DNA of 64,000 bases from Kutzneria sp044547355 (GTDB lineage Bacteria; Actinomycetota; Actinomycetes; Mycobacteriales; Pseudonocardiaceae), in the NCBI RefSeq assembly GCF_044547355.1, contig NZ_JBIUAG010000025.1, positions 1 to 64,000 on the forward strand, given 5' to 3'. Positions 1 through 8,725 of the stretch are shown piece after piece (positions within the stretch are counted from its first letter, which is position 1; the number at the start of each line of letters is the position of its first letter). The notes beneath the pieces are model-generated. The model was given only the letters and a program-made list of their open reading frames with translations. It searched no databases and was not told where the DNA came from. Position numbers and translations under genes: made by a program.

Positions 1-372
1 TTTGTGTGGTGGGGGGGTTTGGAATATGTTTTTTGGTTTTGGTGGCTGGCGGAGCCTGCCCTATTGCGCATCTATACGCCATCGCCATGAGGCCTCAAAA
101 AAAAATCCACCCGGAGCCACCAACCCACCGCCCCACCCCACCCCCAACCACACAACAACCCCCACCCCACAAAACAGCCCCCACCCCATCCCCAACCGAA
201 CAACAACCCCCACCCCTCACCGCAAACCCCACCCCCCGGCAACCGCGCGGCGCGGGCACCAGAACCACAACCGCACCCACCCACCCACCCACCCACCAAC
301 AGATCCAACCCGCACACCCGACATACCCGGAACCCTTGAAGCTGAGAGGGCACGGAGGCTTAGGCTGGGGCG
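1..372. other. Gene-free leader with C/A-rich low-complexity DNA
   Basis: No gene is supported here. The first 60 bases are G/T-rich. From about 108 to 300 the plus strand is almost only C and A, ending in a run of CCCA repeats (about 274-297). The complementary strand therefore has at least five closely spaced GGG runs and could form a G-quadruplex. The apparent open frames in this stretch are proline/threonine-rich artefacts of base composition. Confidence 0.6.
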
Positions 373-795
373 ATGAGGGCGTGGTTGCTGCGCGGGCTGG
401 TGCTGGCGGTGGTGCACGCGGCGGTGCAGACCGGCGAGGCCTGGGTGCGGGCCGGCAACCCGGCGGCGATCGGCTGGCTGCGGCCGACGGCGCTGGGGGT
501 GCTGGTGGGCGTGGCGGTGCTGTGGGCCGGCTTGGACGGCTGGCTGGGCCGGGAGCGCTACGGCATGGTGTGGTTCAAGGCAGCCTTGCTGGCGGGGCCG
601 GTCGGCGGGGTGCTGGGTGTGATCGGCCAGGGCCTGTTCGTGGACGACACGGGCGTGGAGGCGCTGCCGGTGGCGATCACCGGCGGGGCCGCGTTCATCG
701 CCCTGCTGGTGTTGGTGCCGGCCGGGATCGGATTGTTGATCGGGCGGACCGCCCGGCCGGTTGGTGACAAGCCGTCAGTTACCTCGGAACGCTGA
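373..795 (+). CDS. Small integral membrane protein, B-4DMT family
   Basis: This is a 140-residue protein with about four hydrophobic segments (residues 3-15, 35-52, 64-86, 95-122), matching the small four-helix proteins annotated as B-4DMT family transporters in actinobacteria. The ATG follows a GGGGCG run. In mycobacteria a conserved membrane gene lies at the same place, next to the aroQ end of the shikimate operon, so synteny supports the assignment. It converges on the next gene and the 3' ends overlap by 21 bases. Substrate is unknown; the transporter name rests on family annotation only. Confidence 0.6.
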   Translation: MRAWLLRGLVLAVVHAAVQTGEAWVRAGNPAAIGWLRPTALGVLVGVAVLWAGLDGWLGRERYGMVWFKAALLAGPVGGVLGVIGQGLFVDDTGVEALPVAITGGAAFIALLVLVPAGIGLLIGRTARPVGDKPSVTSER

Positions 796-2259
796 CAGGT
801 CGCCGCCCTGCGGGTGGGAGTCCCAGTCGGCGTCGCTCGTCTCGGTGACGGGTGAGGAGTTGGCCGACACCGCCGCCGGCCCGACCGGCCACAGCTTGCC
901 GTCGGCGACGAACGCGTACGGCCGGTCGGGCGCGTGCAGCACCGGGGCGCCGGCCTTGATGGTCGCCACCACGGGCAGCGAGTCCAGCCCCGGCACCGGC
1001 TTGTCCAGCACCTTCACGGCGATCTGCGCGGACACGGACCGCCGCTCGATCTTCACCAGCCGGCCGCCGACGACCAGCACCACCATCCGGTCCGGCGAGG
1101 GCATGGCCACACCGTCGGCAGTGGCCAGCGACCGGCAGCCGTCGGCGTTGGCGATGTCCAGCCCGAACAGGCGCAGCGAGGTCGGCCCGTCACCGGTGTC
1201 GCCAGTGGCCCGCACCACGTCGACCGGCACCCGCGTGCACGGATCCTCGGCCCCGGCCGGGGCGTGCCCGTCGATGCGGCGCACCAGCCCGGGGCCCTCC
1301 TTCCATGGCCCGCCGAGCACCACGTCCTGGTACGGATGCGTGGTGAAGTCCCTGTCCCAGAACGAGATCACCGTGCCCTTGCCGTCCACCTCATGGGCGA
1401 GGGCGAAGGCGTTGAGGGCGTCCACCCACATCCAGTCGGCGCTGTAGGCGTCGGAGATGGACAACGACCGCCTGTCATGGGTATTGGCGACATCCTGGAA
1501 ACCCGTGGGGGTCAACGCCTGCACGCTGGTCGCGAACGTCGCGTCCGGCGACCGGAGCACGAACTGCCCGGCCCCGGCCGAGTTCGCGGCGCCGGCGGTG
1601 GTGTCGGTGAACATCAGGTAGAACCAGCCGTCCAGCCGCAGCACCGACGGCTGCCCGACGCCGTAGGTGTTGGCCCGCTTGACCTCCATCGACGGCAGGA
1701 CGACGGGAGTGGGCTTGCGGTCCCAGTGCACGCCGTCGCCGCTGGTCGCCAGGCCGATGGCATTGCCGAACGGCGCGTCGCCGGCGGCGCCGGTGTAGTA
1801 CATGTAGTAGATGCCGTTGACCCGGATGACCGAGGGGTCGCAGGTGTGCACGGCGTCGAATCCCTCGCCGGAGCCGTGCAGAACCGCCGTTCCGTCGGGG
1901 AAGGGCCCGGTCGCCGCGCTCGCGGCGGACGTCAGCACGTCGTCGCCGGGGACCCCGACGCCGGGAAGCTGACTGCACCACCAGATCCGATACTGACCGC
2001 CGTCCAGCACGGCCGTCGGGGCGTAGTTGTACGGGGCGGCCGGCCCGCCGGACAGCAGCGTGCCGGCCGACTGTCTGGCCCGGTCGGTGCGTAACGGGGC
2101 CTCGGCGGCGTCCGCCGCCGGCTGGTCGGGGTGCAGCTGCACCGCGGTCGGCGCGGGCGGCGGCTGGGTGGTGCCCTCGGCGCTGCCGCACGCCGCCAGC
2201 AGGACAGCGGCGGCTAGGTAACCGGCCGTGCTCGCCATGGCCCTGAGGGGTCTCGGCAT
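775..2259 (-). CDS. Lipoprotein with GH43-like beta-propeller
   Basis: The 494-residue protein opens with a signal peptide ending in the lipobox LLAAC (Cys near residue 24), so it should be lipid-anchored outside the cell. The body has the repeating Tyr/Trp-rich strands of a five-bladed glycosidase propeller: YRIWWCSQL, a CDPSVI motif followed by YYMYYTG, GVHWDRKP, and WFYLMFTD. This resembles GH43/GH32-type enzymes, often annotated as beta-xylosidase. The true substrate cannot be read from the sequence and it may be inactive. GGAGGT lies nine bases before the ATG at 2259. It is downstream of aroQ but separated by about 70 bases. Confidence 0.55.
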   Translation of the reverse strand: MPRPLRAMASTAGYLAAAVLLAACGSAEGTTQPPPAPTAVQLHPDQPAADAAEAPLRTDRARQSAGTLLSGGPAAPYNYAPTAVLDGGQYRIWWCSQLPGVGVPGDDVLTSAASAATGPFPDGTAVLHGSGEGFDAVHTCDPSVIRVNGIYYMYYTGAAGDAPFGNAIGLATSGDGVHWDRKPTPVVLPSMEVKRANTYGVGQPSVLRLDGWFYLMFTDTTAGAANSAGAGQFVLRSPDATFATSVQALTPTGFQDVANTHDRRSLSISDAYSADWMWVDALNAFALAHEVDGKGTVISFWDRDFTTHPYQDVVLGGPWKEGPGLVRRIDGHAPAGAEDPCTRVPVDVVRATGDTGDGPTSLRLFGLDIANADGCRSLATADGVAMPSPDRMVVLVVGGRLVKIERRSVSAQIAVKVLDKPVPGLDSLPVVATIKAGAPVLHAPDRPYAFVADGKLWPVGPAAVSANSSPVTETSDADWDSHPQGGDLSAFRGN

Positions 2260-2330
2260 GCCGGGGCTACCTCCACGATCAGGTGACAGGGACTCCCGGC
2301 CAGTCTAGGGAATCCCGTCACCCGTGTGGG

Positions 2331-2762
2331 TTACACGTTCCTGGCGATCCAGCGCAGCGCCAACTCGTACCCGTCCACGCCGAGCCCGGCGATCACGCCC
2401 TCGGCCACCGCCGAGATCACGCTGTGCTGCCGGAACTCCTCGCGCTTGTGGATATTGCTGATGTGCACCTCGACCAGCTTCGAGGTCAGCTGCGAGCAGG
2501 CGTCCCGGATGGCGATCGAGTAGTGCGTCCACGCCGCCCCGTTGAGCACCACCGGGATCTCGGCGTCGGCGGCCTCGTGCAGCCAGCCGATCATCTCGCC
2601 CTCGGAGTCGGTCTGGCGCACCTCCACGTCCAGCCCCAGCTCCTTGCCGGCGTTCACGCACAGCTCCACCAGGTCGGCGTGCGTGGTGCTGCCGTAGATC
2701 AGCGGCTCACGCGCGCCGAGCCGGCCGAGGTTGGGGCCGTTGAGGACAAAAACCCGCTTCAC
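2331..2762 (-). CDS. aroQ: Type II 3-dehydroquinate dehydratase
   Basis: The enzyme removes water from 3-dehydroquinate to give 3-dehydroshikimate, step three of the shikimate pathway, in the cytoplasm. The 143 residues fit the type II family. Visible landmarks are the N-terminal LNGPNLGRLG with the catalytic Tyr in LIYGST, the substrate loop NGAAWTHYS, and VHISNIHKREEFR. It starts with GTG inside a GTGA overlap with the end of aroB, so the two are translationally coupled. It is the last gene of the aroC-aroK-aroB-aroQ operon. Confidence 0.96.
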   Translation of the reverse strand: MKRVFVLNGPNLGRLGAREPLIYGSTTHADLVELCVNAGKELGLDVEVRQTDSEGEMIGWLHEAADAEIPVVLNGAAWTHYSIAIRDACSQLTSKLVEVHISNIHKREEFRQHSVISAVAEGVIAGLGVDGYELALRWIARNV

Positions 2763-3865
2763 AGCAAGACCTTTCCGCTGGGCGTGTCGTCGCCGGCGAT
2801 CACCGAGTAGGCGGCGGCGATCAGGCTCGGGTCCGGGCCCTCCAGCCGGCCCGGCTTGGCCAGCCCGTCCAGCACCACGAAGCGCAGCACGCCGGCCCTG
2901 GTCTTCTTGTCGTTGCGCATGCCCTCCATCAGCTGCGGCAGCGCGCCCGGCTCGTAGTTCACCGGCAGCCCCAGCGAGGTCAGCACGGTGCGGTGCCGGT
3001 CGGCGGTCGCGTCGTCCAGCCGGCCGGCCAGCCGCGACAGCTCGGCCGCGAACACCAGGCCCACGCTGACCGCCGCGCCGTGACGCCAGCGGTAGCGCTC
3101 GCGGCGTTCGATGGCATGGCCCAGGGTGTGGCCGTAGTTCAGGAACTCCCGCTGCCCGGCCTCACGCAGGTCGCCGGACACCACGTTCGCCTTGTACTGG
3201 ATGGCCCGCACGACCAGCTCGCCGATGACCTCGCCGGTCGGGTCCACCGCCGCCTTCGGGTCGGCCTCGATCAGCTCCAGGATCCGCGGGTCGGACAGAA
3301 AACCGGCCTTCACCACCTCGGCCATGCCGGCGACCAGCTCGTTGGGCGGCAACGTCTCCAGCGTGGCCAGGTCGACCAGCACCGCCGTCGGCTCATGGAA
3401 CACGCCGACCAGGTTCTTGCCGGCCTCGGTGTTGATGCCGGCCTTGCCGCCGACCGCCGCGTCGACCATGCCCAGCAGCGTGGTCGGCACGTGCACGACC
3501 TTCACGCCGCGCAGCCACGTGCCAGCCACGAAGCCGGCCAGGTCGGTCACCGCGCCGCCGCCCAGGCCGATCACCGCGCCGGTGCGGTCCAGGCCGATGC
3601 GGCCCAGGACCTCCCAGGCGAAGCCGGCGACCGCGAGCGCCTTGCCGTCCTCGGCGTCCGGGATCTCCACCCGGTGCGCGTCGATGCCGGCCTGCTCCAG
3701 CTCCTCGCGGACCGCCTCTGCGGTCGCGGTCAGCGTCGGCTGGTGCAGGATCGCCACCGTCGGCACGCCCTTGAGCGTGTCGACCAGGTCCCCGAGCAGC
3801 CCTCGGCCGACGATCACGTCATAGGGACGCTCGGCGGCGACGTGGATCCGGGTCGGTTCGGACAT
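2759..3865 (-). CDS. aroB: 3-dehydroquinate synthase
   Basis: The NAD- and metal-dependent enzyme converts DAHP to 3-dehydroquinate. Its 368 residues are full length. Motifs include the glycine-rich IGLGGGAVTDLAGFVAGTW (about residues 95-113), MVDAAVGGKAGIN, and the metal-binding NYGHTLGHAIE. Its ATG overlaps the aroK stop in TGATG and its own stop overlaps the aroQ GTG, so it lies inside a tightly coupled operon. Confidence 0.97.
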   Translation of the reverse strand: MSEPTRIHVAAERPYDVIVGRGLLGDLVDTLKGVPTVAILHQPTLTATAEAVREELEQAGIDAHRVEIPDAEDGKALAVAGFAWEVLGRIGLDRTGAVIGLGGGAVTDLAGFVAGTWLRGVKVVHVPTTLLGMVDAAVGGKAGINTEAGKNLVGVFHEPTAVLVDLATLETLPPNELVAGMAEVVKAGFLSDPRILELIEADPKAAVDPTGEVIGELVVRAIQYKANVVSGDLREAGQREFLNYGHTLGHAIERRERYRWRHGAAVSVGLVFAAELSRLAGRLDDATADRHRTVLTSLGLPVNYEPGALPQLMEGMRNDKKTRAGVLRFVVLDGLAKPGRLEGPDPSLIAAAYSVIAGDDTPSGKVLL

Positions 3866-4383
3866 CAGCTTCCCTCGTTGTTGGCCAGCGCCGCGACGAC
3901 CTCGTCGACGATGCCCGCCGGTTCGTGCTTGTCGGTGTCGATCTCCACGGTGGCGACCTCGCGGTACAGCGGCAGCCGGGCCTCCAGCAGCGCCCGGAAG
4001 GTGGCCCGGGGGTTCACCCCGGCCAGCAGCGGCCGCGCGGTCGACAGGCCGGTGCGGCGCACGCCCTCGGCCATGCCCACGTTGAGGAACACCACCGTGT
4101 GCTCGGCCAGCAGCTTGCGCGTCTCGTCGGCCAGCACCGCGCCGCCGCCCAGCGCCAGCACGCCGTCGTGCTCGGCCAGCGCCGACGCCACGGCCTCCCG
4201 CTCGATGCGCCGGAACTCCGGCTCGCCGTCGTCGGTGAAGATGTCGGAGATCGGCTTGCCGGCCCGCTCGACGATGTCGGCGTCCACGTCCCGGAACGCC
4301 ACGCCCAGCCGCTGCGCCAGCAGCTCCCCGACGGTGGTCTTGCCCGCTCCCGGCGGCCCGACGACGACCGCTCGGGGGCTCAC
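3865..4383 (-). CDS. aroK: Shikimate kinase
   Basis: This 172-residue kinase phosphorylates shikimate with ATP. The P-loop GPPGAGKTT lies at residues 9-17, the substrate Asp in FRDVDADI at about 33, the Arg in EPEFRRIE near 59, and the GGGAV loop near 79. A frame open upstream into aroC is spurious: the family start is the GTG at 4383, which sits in a GTGA overlap with the aroC stop. The gene ends one base into the aroB ATG. Confidence 0.96.
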   Translation of the reverse strand: MSPRAVVVGPPGAGKTTVGELLAQRLGVAFRDVDADIVERAGKPISDIFTDDGEPEFRRIEREAVASALAEHDGVLALGGGAVLADETRKLLAEHTVVFLNVGMAEGVRRTGLSTARPLLAGVNPRATFRALLEARLPLYREVATVEIDTDKHEPAGIVDEVVAALANNEGS

Positions 4384-5570
4384 CACCGGTCCTGGAGCGA
4401 CTTGAGGTAGCCCTCCACGTTGTGCCTGGTCTCCGACAGCGAGTCGCCGCCGAACTTCTCCAGCAGCGCGTCGGCCACCACCAGCGCCACCACCGACTCC
4501 ACCACCACGCCGGCCCGGGGCACCGCGCAGATGTCGGAACGCTGGTGGATCGCCACCGCCGGCTCGCCGGTCTGCACGTCGACCGTGGCCAGCGCGCGCG
4601 GCACGGTGGAGATGGGCTTCATCGCCACCCGCACCCGCAGCGGCTCGCCGTTGGTGATGCCGCCCTCCAGCCCGCCGGCCCGGTTGGACCGCCGCGTCAC
4701 ACCGGTCACGCCCGGGCCGCGGTCGATCTCGTCGTGGGCCTGGCTGCCGCGCCGGTGGGCGGTGGTGAAGCCGTCGCCGATCTCCACGCCCTTCATCGCC
4801 TGGATGCCCATCAGCGCGCCGGCCAGCCGGGCGTCGAGGCGGCGGTCCCAGTGCACGTGCGAGCCCAGGCCCGGCGGCAGGCCGTAGACGATCGCCTCGA
4901 TCACGCCGCCCAGCGTGTCGCCGTCCTTCTTGGCCGCGTCGACCTCGGCCACCATCGCCTCGGTGCCGGCCGCGTCGAAGGCCCGCACCGGGTTCTCGTC
5001 GATGGCCGCCAGGTCCTCGGGCTTGGGCAGCGGGGCGTCCGGCGAGCACTCGGCCGCGCCGATGGACACCACGTGGCTGACGATCTCGGCGTTGAGCACC
5101 TGGCGCAGCAGGTTGCGGGCCACCGTGCCCAGCGCCACCCGCTCCGCCGTCTCGCGGGCGCTGGCCCGCTCCAGCACCGGCCGGGCCTCGTCGAAGCCGT
5201 ACTTCTGCATGCCCGGCAGGTCCGCGTGGCCGGGGCGGGGCCGGGTCAGCGGCGCGTTGCGCGCGGAGCCCGCCAGCTCGGCCGGGTCCACCGGGTCGGC
5301 CGCCATGACCTTCTCCCACTTGGGCCACTCGGCGTTCTCGATGTGCACGGCGATCGGGCCGCCCTGGGTCCGGCCGTGCCGCACGCCGCCGAGGATCTCG
5401 ACCTTGTCGGTCTCGAAGTCCATCCGGGGGCTGCGGCCGAAACCCAGCCGACGGCGGGCCAGTTGCACCGAGAGGTCCTCGGTGGTCACGGACACTCCGG
5501 CGATCATGCCCTCGAGCACACCCACCAGCGCGGGTCCGTGCGATTCTCCAGCGGTGATCCAGCGCAGCAC
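4380..5570 (-). CDS. aroC: Chorismate synthase
   Basis: The FMN-dependent enzyme turns EPSP into chorismate, the branch point for aromatic amino acids and many secondary metabolites. The 396 residues are complete. Signatures are GESHGPALVGVLEGM at the N-terminus, the RRLGFGRSPR segment, and GGITNGEPLRVRVAMKPIST. It starts with GTG at 5570 and is the first gene of the four-gene aro operon. The upstream gap carries a terminator for the preceding PTS genes, so the operon presumably has its own promoter between 5571 and 5673. Confidence 0.96.
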   Translation of the reverse strand: MLRWITAGESHGPALVGVLEGMIAGVSVTTEDLSVQLARRRLGFGRSPRMDFETDKVEILGGVRHGRTQGGPIAVHIENAEWPKWEKVMAADPVDPAELAGSARNAPLTRPRPGHADLPGMQKYGFDEARPVLERASARETAERVALGTVARNLLRQVLNAEIVSHVVSIGAAECSPDAPLPKPEDLAAIDENPVRAFDAAGTEAMVAEVDAAKKDGDTLGGVIEAIVYGLPPGLGSHVHWDRRLDARLAGALMGIQAMKGVEIGDGFTTAHRRGSQAHDEIDRGPGVTGVTRRSNRAGGLEGGITNGEPLRVRVAMKPISTVPRALATVDVQTGEPAVAIHQRSDICAVPRAGVVVESVVALVVADALLEKFGGDSLSETRHNVEGYLKSLQDRW

Positions 5571-5673
5571 CCCTGGATCCTTTCACATCGGCCCGCGGAC
5601 CGGCCGAGGCCGGCATCCCGGGCCGCACTGGGTGACGCGGGATACACCCACCGTCACCGTCCACTGAGGACGC

Positions 5674-5704
5674 GAGTGGTCCTCCCGTCGGAGGAGGACC
5701 ACTC
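5674..5704 (-). terminator. Hairpin terminator after the EIIB-EIIA genes
   Basis: Two 12-base arms, GAGTGGTCCTCC and GGAGGACCACTC, are perfect inverted repeats around a short loop. The hairpin lies directly after the stop of the EIIA gene on the minus strand and before aroC. There is no strong T run, as is usual in actinomycetes. Confidence 0.7.
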
Positions 5705-5712
5705 CCGCGAGC

Positions 5713-6168
5713 TCAGCGCTGCCAGGTGAACAGCGCCTCGCCGGCCTCCACCGGGCCGGGCTCGCGCACGTCGACCAGGTTCTCCGCGGTCGCGTCCAGC
5801 GCCACCACCGGGCAGATCGGCGACTTGCCGCCCTCCTGCACCGCCGCCGGGTCCCAGCTGATCACCGGCTGGCCCGCGCGCACCGTCTCGCCCTTGACCA
5901 CGTGCAGGGTGAAACCCTCGCCCTTGAGCTTGACGGTGTCGATGCCCAGGTGCACCAGCACCGCGGCGCCGTCCGCGGTCGCGACCACGAACGCGTGTGG
6001 GTGCAACGTGACCACCGTGCCGTCCACGGGGGACACCGCGTCACCGGCCGCCAGCTCCGGGTGCACGGCCACGCCCGGACCGACCATCGCCTGCGCGAAC
6101 ACCGGGTCCGGCACCTCGGTGATCGGCGCAAGCACGCCCTTCACCGGGCTCAGAACCTTGGTGCTCAC
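5713..6168 (-). CDS. crr: PTS glucose/GlcNAc-type EIIA domain protein
   Basis: This 151-residue phosphocarrier accepts a phosphate from HPr and passes it to EIIB. It has the EIIA-Glc fold signature AAVLVHLGIDTVKLKGEGF, in which His73 is the phosphorylation site; His58 in TLHPHAF is the partner histidine. The GTG start at 6168 overlaps the EIIB stop (GTGA). Gene order suggests that this EIIA serves the EIIB and EIIC encoded next to it. In Streptomyces, crr has the same role in N-acetylglucosamine uptake. Confidence 0.9.
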   Translation of the reverse strand: MSTKVLSPVKGVLAPITEVPDPVFAQAMVGPGVAVHPELAAGDAVSPVDGTVVTLHPHAFVVATADGAAVLVHLGIDTVKLKGEGFTLHVVKGETVRAGQPVISWDPAAVQEGGKSPICPVVALDATAENLVDVREPGPVEAGEALFTWQR

Positions 6169-6401
6169 AGCAGATCCTCGATGTCGGAGGCGATGGTGTC
6201 CGCCTCAGGACCGACGATGATCTGGACCACGCTGCCGGCGCGGAGCACGCCGTGCGCGCCGATCGCCTTGAGCTCGGCCTCGTCCACCTTGGACCCGTCC
6301 TCCAGCTCGCAGCGCAACCGCGTGATGCACGGCTCGATCTCGATGATGTTGTCCGCGCCACCGATCGCGGCGATGATCCGAGCCGCCCTGTCGTCTGCCA
6401 T
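6165..6401 (-). CDS. PTS EIIB domain protein
   Basis: The 78-residue protein carries the EIIB signature IEIEPCITRLRCEL, with Cys25 as the phosphorylated residue. EIIB takes phosphate from EIIA and donates it to the sugar moved by EIIC. It is a free-standing domain, as in the actinobacterial NagF/NagE2 arrangement. The reading frame is open further upstream, but homology and the ATG at 6401 fix the start. It is transcribed away from the dasR-like gene, with the operator at 6545-6560 between them. Confidence 0.9.
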   Translation of the reverse strand: MADDRAARIIAAIGGADNIIEIEPCITRLRCELEDGSKVDEAELKAIGAHGVLRAGSVVQIIVGPEADTIASDIEDLL

Positions 6402-6505
6402 TTGTGGTCGCCCGCTCTCACTAGTCGGTTGTGGACAAGACGTCCGCCAGTCGTACGCGAGTCGGCCGGATGGTGGCCGTCCGTGGCACGAACTCGTAAC
6501 GGCGG

Positions 6506-6535
6506 TTGACACCCGGTCGCCCGGCGGCGCACCCT
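6506..6535 (+). promoter_or_regulatory. Candidate promoter of the dasR-EIIC-HPr operon
   Basis: A perfect -35 hexamer TTGACA (6506-6511) is followed after 18 bases by a weak -10 candidate, CACCCT. The DasR-type site begins ten bases downstream, where it would block initiation or early elongation. The -10 is poor, so the exact transcription start is uncertain. Confidence 0.4.
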
Positions 6536-6544
6536 TCCCGCACC

Positions 6545-6560
6545 ACTGGTCTAGACCGGA
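6545..6560. promoter_or_regulatory. DasR-type operator (dre)
   Basis: ACTGGTCTAGACCGGA matches the Streptomyces DasR responsive element (consensus close to ACTGGTCTAGACCACT) at 13 or more of 16 positions, with the core TGGTCTAGACC intact. It lies between the divergent EIIB-EIIA and dasR-EIIC-HPr operons, so one site could control both. The family is known to release DNA on binding glucosamine-6-phosphate. Confidence 0.85.
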
Positions 6561-6627
6561 ACGTACCAATGTTCGCGGCGAGGATCGACAGGTGGGGCCG
6601 AATCGAGACGAATCCCCAGGAGGTGCC

Positions 6628-7419
6628 ATGGCCGCGTTCGACGGCGCGTCGGGCGCCCCGGACCGGATCGTCGACGGCCCCAAGCCCAAGCACGCCCAAC
6701 TGCGGGAAATCCTGCGCAGGCTGGCCCAGCAGGACCTGCCGCCCGGCTCCCCGATCCCGTCCGAACGCGACCTCGCCGAGCAGTACGGCGTGTCGCGGCT
6801 CACGGTTCGGGCCGCGGTCGGACAGCTCGTGGCGGAGGGACTTCTGGCCAGGGCGCGTGGCCGCGGCACGTTCACCGCGCAGCGGCGGATGGAGGCCCAG
6901 CTCTACCTGGAGTCCTTCACCGACGACATGCGCAGACGGGGCCACGCGCCCAGCACCGAGGTGCTCTCGCACGGCCTCGAGATGCCTCCGCCGGCCGCGG
7001 CCGCCGCGCTGGGGCTGGAGCCGGCCGACCCGGCGTACCGGCTGTTCCGGTTGCGCCGGGCCGACGACACGCCGCTGGCGGTCGAGCGCGGGTGGTACAG
7101 CCCGCACCGGCTGCCCGGTCTGCTGGACCTCGACCTGACCCGGTCGCTGTACACGCTGATGGCCGAGCATTTCGGCGTGCAGCTCAGCCACGGCCGACAG
7201 ACCGTGTGGGCCGAGGCGGCCGACCGCGAGACGGCGAGGCTGCTGGGGGTGCGCACCGGTTCGCCGGTGCTGGTGTTCCGACGGATCTCGACCGCTGACG
7301 GCGAGCCCGTCGAGGACATGACGTCCTGGTACCGGGGCGACCTCTACCAGGTAACCATGCAATTGGACCGGGGCGACCCGGGTTCCGGTCCGCTTTCCGC
7401 CCACGGAGGAAACCGATGA
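6628..7419 (+). CDS. dasR: GntR/HutC-family regulator, DasR-like
   Basis: This 263-residue regulator has an N-terminal winged helix-turn-helix (about residues 20-88, including IPSERDLAEQYGVSRLTVR and the wing ARGRGTFTA) and a C-terminal UTRA ligand domain (about 95-245). AGGAGG is five bases before the ATG. The dre-like site in front of the gene, the PTS genes on both sides and the chitinase genes with similar sites make a DasR/NagR role very likely: a repressor of GlcNAc uptake and chitin use that responds to aminosugar phosphates. Its stop overlaps the EIIC start (ATGA). Confidence 0.85.
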   Translation: MAAFDGASGAPDRIVDGPKPKHAQLREILRRLAQQDLPPGSPIPSERDLAEQYGVSRLTVRAAVGQLVAEGLLARARGRGTFTAQRRMEAQLYLESFTDDMRRRGHAPSTEVLSHGLEMPPPAAAAALGLEPADPAYRLFRLRRADDTPLAVERGWYSPHRLPGLLDLDLTRSLYTLMAEHFGVQLSHGRQTVWAEAADRETARLLGVRTGSPVLVFRRISTADGEPVEDMTSWYRGDLYQVTMQLDRGDPGSGPLSAHGGNR

Positions 7420-8696
7420 GTGCCAGCGCCCCCACGGTGGCCGGCGGCAACAAGGGTCTGGCCGGGCTGCAACGCCTCGGTCGGAGCCTGATGCTGCCGA
7501 TCGCGACGCTGCCCGCCGCCGGCCTGCTGCTGCGGCTCGGGCAGGACGACCTGCTCGGCAGTTTCAAGAACGACTTCATGCAGAAGGTCGCGGCGATCTT
7601 CGCCGCCGCCGGCGGTGGCTTGTTCAACTACCTGCCGCTGCTGTTCGCGGTCGGCATCGCCATCGGCTTCGCCCGCAAGGGCGACGGCTCGACCGCGGTG
7701 GCCGCCGTCGTCGGTTTCGTGGTGTTCACCCAGGTCGTCCAGGTGTTCGCGCCGGTGGTCGCCAAGAAGGCGGGCGACACCCCCACGCCGCCCGGGGGTT
7801 GGCCCTACGGCGTGCTCGCCGGCATCCTGGTCGGCATCGTGTCCGCCCTGATGTGGCAGCGCTTCTACCGCACGAAGCTCCCTCCGTACCTGGCCTTCTT
7901 CGGCGGCCGCCGGTTCGTGCCGATCATCAACTCGGTGGTCATGCTCGTGCTGGGCATCGTCTTCGGCCTGCTGTACCCGATCTTCAACAACGGCCTGACC
8001 GCGTTCGGCAACTTCGTCTCCAACAACCCGGTCGTCGGCGGCGGCATCTACGGCGTGGTCAACCGGCTGCTGATCCCGTTCGGCCTGCACAACGTCATCA
8101 ACTCCGTGGTGTGGTTCCTCAGCGGCCACTTCACCGGCGCCGACGGCAAGGACTACACCGGCGACCTGACCCGGTTCTTCCACGGCGACCCCACCGCCGG
8201 CGGCTACATGACCGGCTTCTTCCCGATCTTCATGTTCGCCCTGCCGGCGGCCGCGCTGGCCATCTGGCAGACCGCGAAGCCGTCCCAGAAGAAGATCGTC
8301 GGCGGCATCATGATCTCGGCCGCGCTGACCGCGTTCCTGACCGGCGTCACCGAGCCGATCGAGTTCTCGTTCATGTTCGTGGCGTGGCCGCTCTACGTCA
8401 TCCACGCGGCGCTGACCGGCACCTCGCTGGCCCTGGTCAACGCGCTGGGCATCCACGACGGGTTCACGTTCTCCGCCGGCGGCATCGACTTCGTGTTGAA
8501 CTGGGGCATCGCCCAGAAGCCCTGGCTGTTGTTGATCATCGGCGTGATCTACGGCGTGATCTACTACTTCGTGTTCCGCTTCGTCATCACCAGGTGGAAC
8601 CTGCGCACGCCGGGCCGTGAGGACGACGCCGACGAGCAGTTGGAGGGCGGCGGCGCGGTCGCCGAGACCGCCCCGCGCAGCCGTCAGTCCAAGTAG
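7416..8696 (+). CDS. PTS EIIC permease, glucose/N-acetylglucosamine family
   Basis: The 426-residue membrane protein transports and phosphorylates sugar. It has about ten hydrophobic segments; the signatures LMLPIATLPAAGLLLRLGQ at the N-terminus and GVTEPIEFSFMFVA (about residues 309-322) are typical of the glucose-GlcNAc EIIC superfamily. It lacks fused EIIA or EIIB domains, which are encoded separately next door. GGAGGA precedes the ATG, which overlaps the regulator stop. The DasR-type context points to GlcNAc rather than glucose. Confidence 0.9.
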   Translation: MSASAPTVAGGNKGLAGLQRLGRSLMLPIATLPAAGLLLRLGQDDLLGSFKNDFMQKVAAIFAAAGGGLFNYLPLLFAVGIAIGFARKGDGSTAVAAVVGFVVFTQVVQVFAPVVAKKAGDTPTPPGGWPYGVLAGILVGIVSALMWQRFYRTKLPPYLAFFGGRRFVPIINSVVMLVLGIVFGLLYPIFNNGLTAFGNFVSNNPVVGGGIYGVVNRLLIPFGLHNVINSVVWFLSGHFTGADGKDYTGDLTRFFHGDPTAGGYMTGFFPIFMFALPAAALAIWQTAKPSQKKIVGGIMISAALTAFLTGVTEPIEFSFMFVAWPLYVIHAALTGTSLALVNALGIHDGFTFSAGGIDFVLNWGIAQKPWLLLIIGVIYGVIYYFVFRFVITRWNLRTPGREDDADEQLEGGGAVAETAPRSRQSK

Positions 8697-8725
8697 GACC
8701 GCCACACCGCACGAAAGGGAAGACC

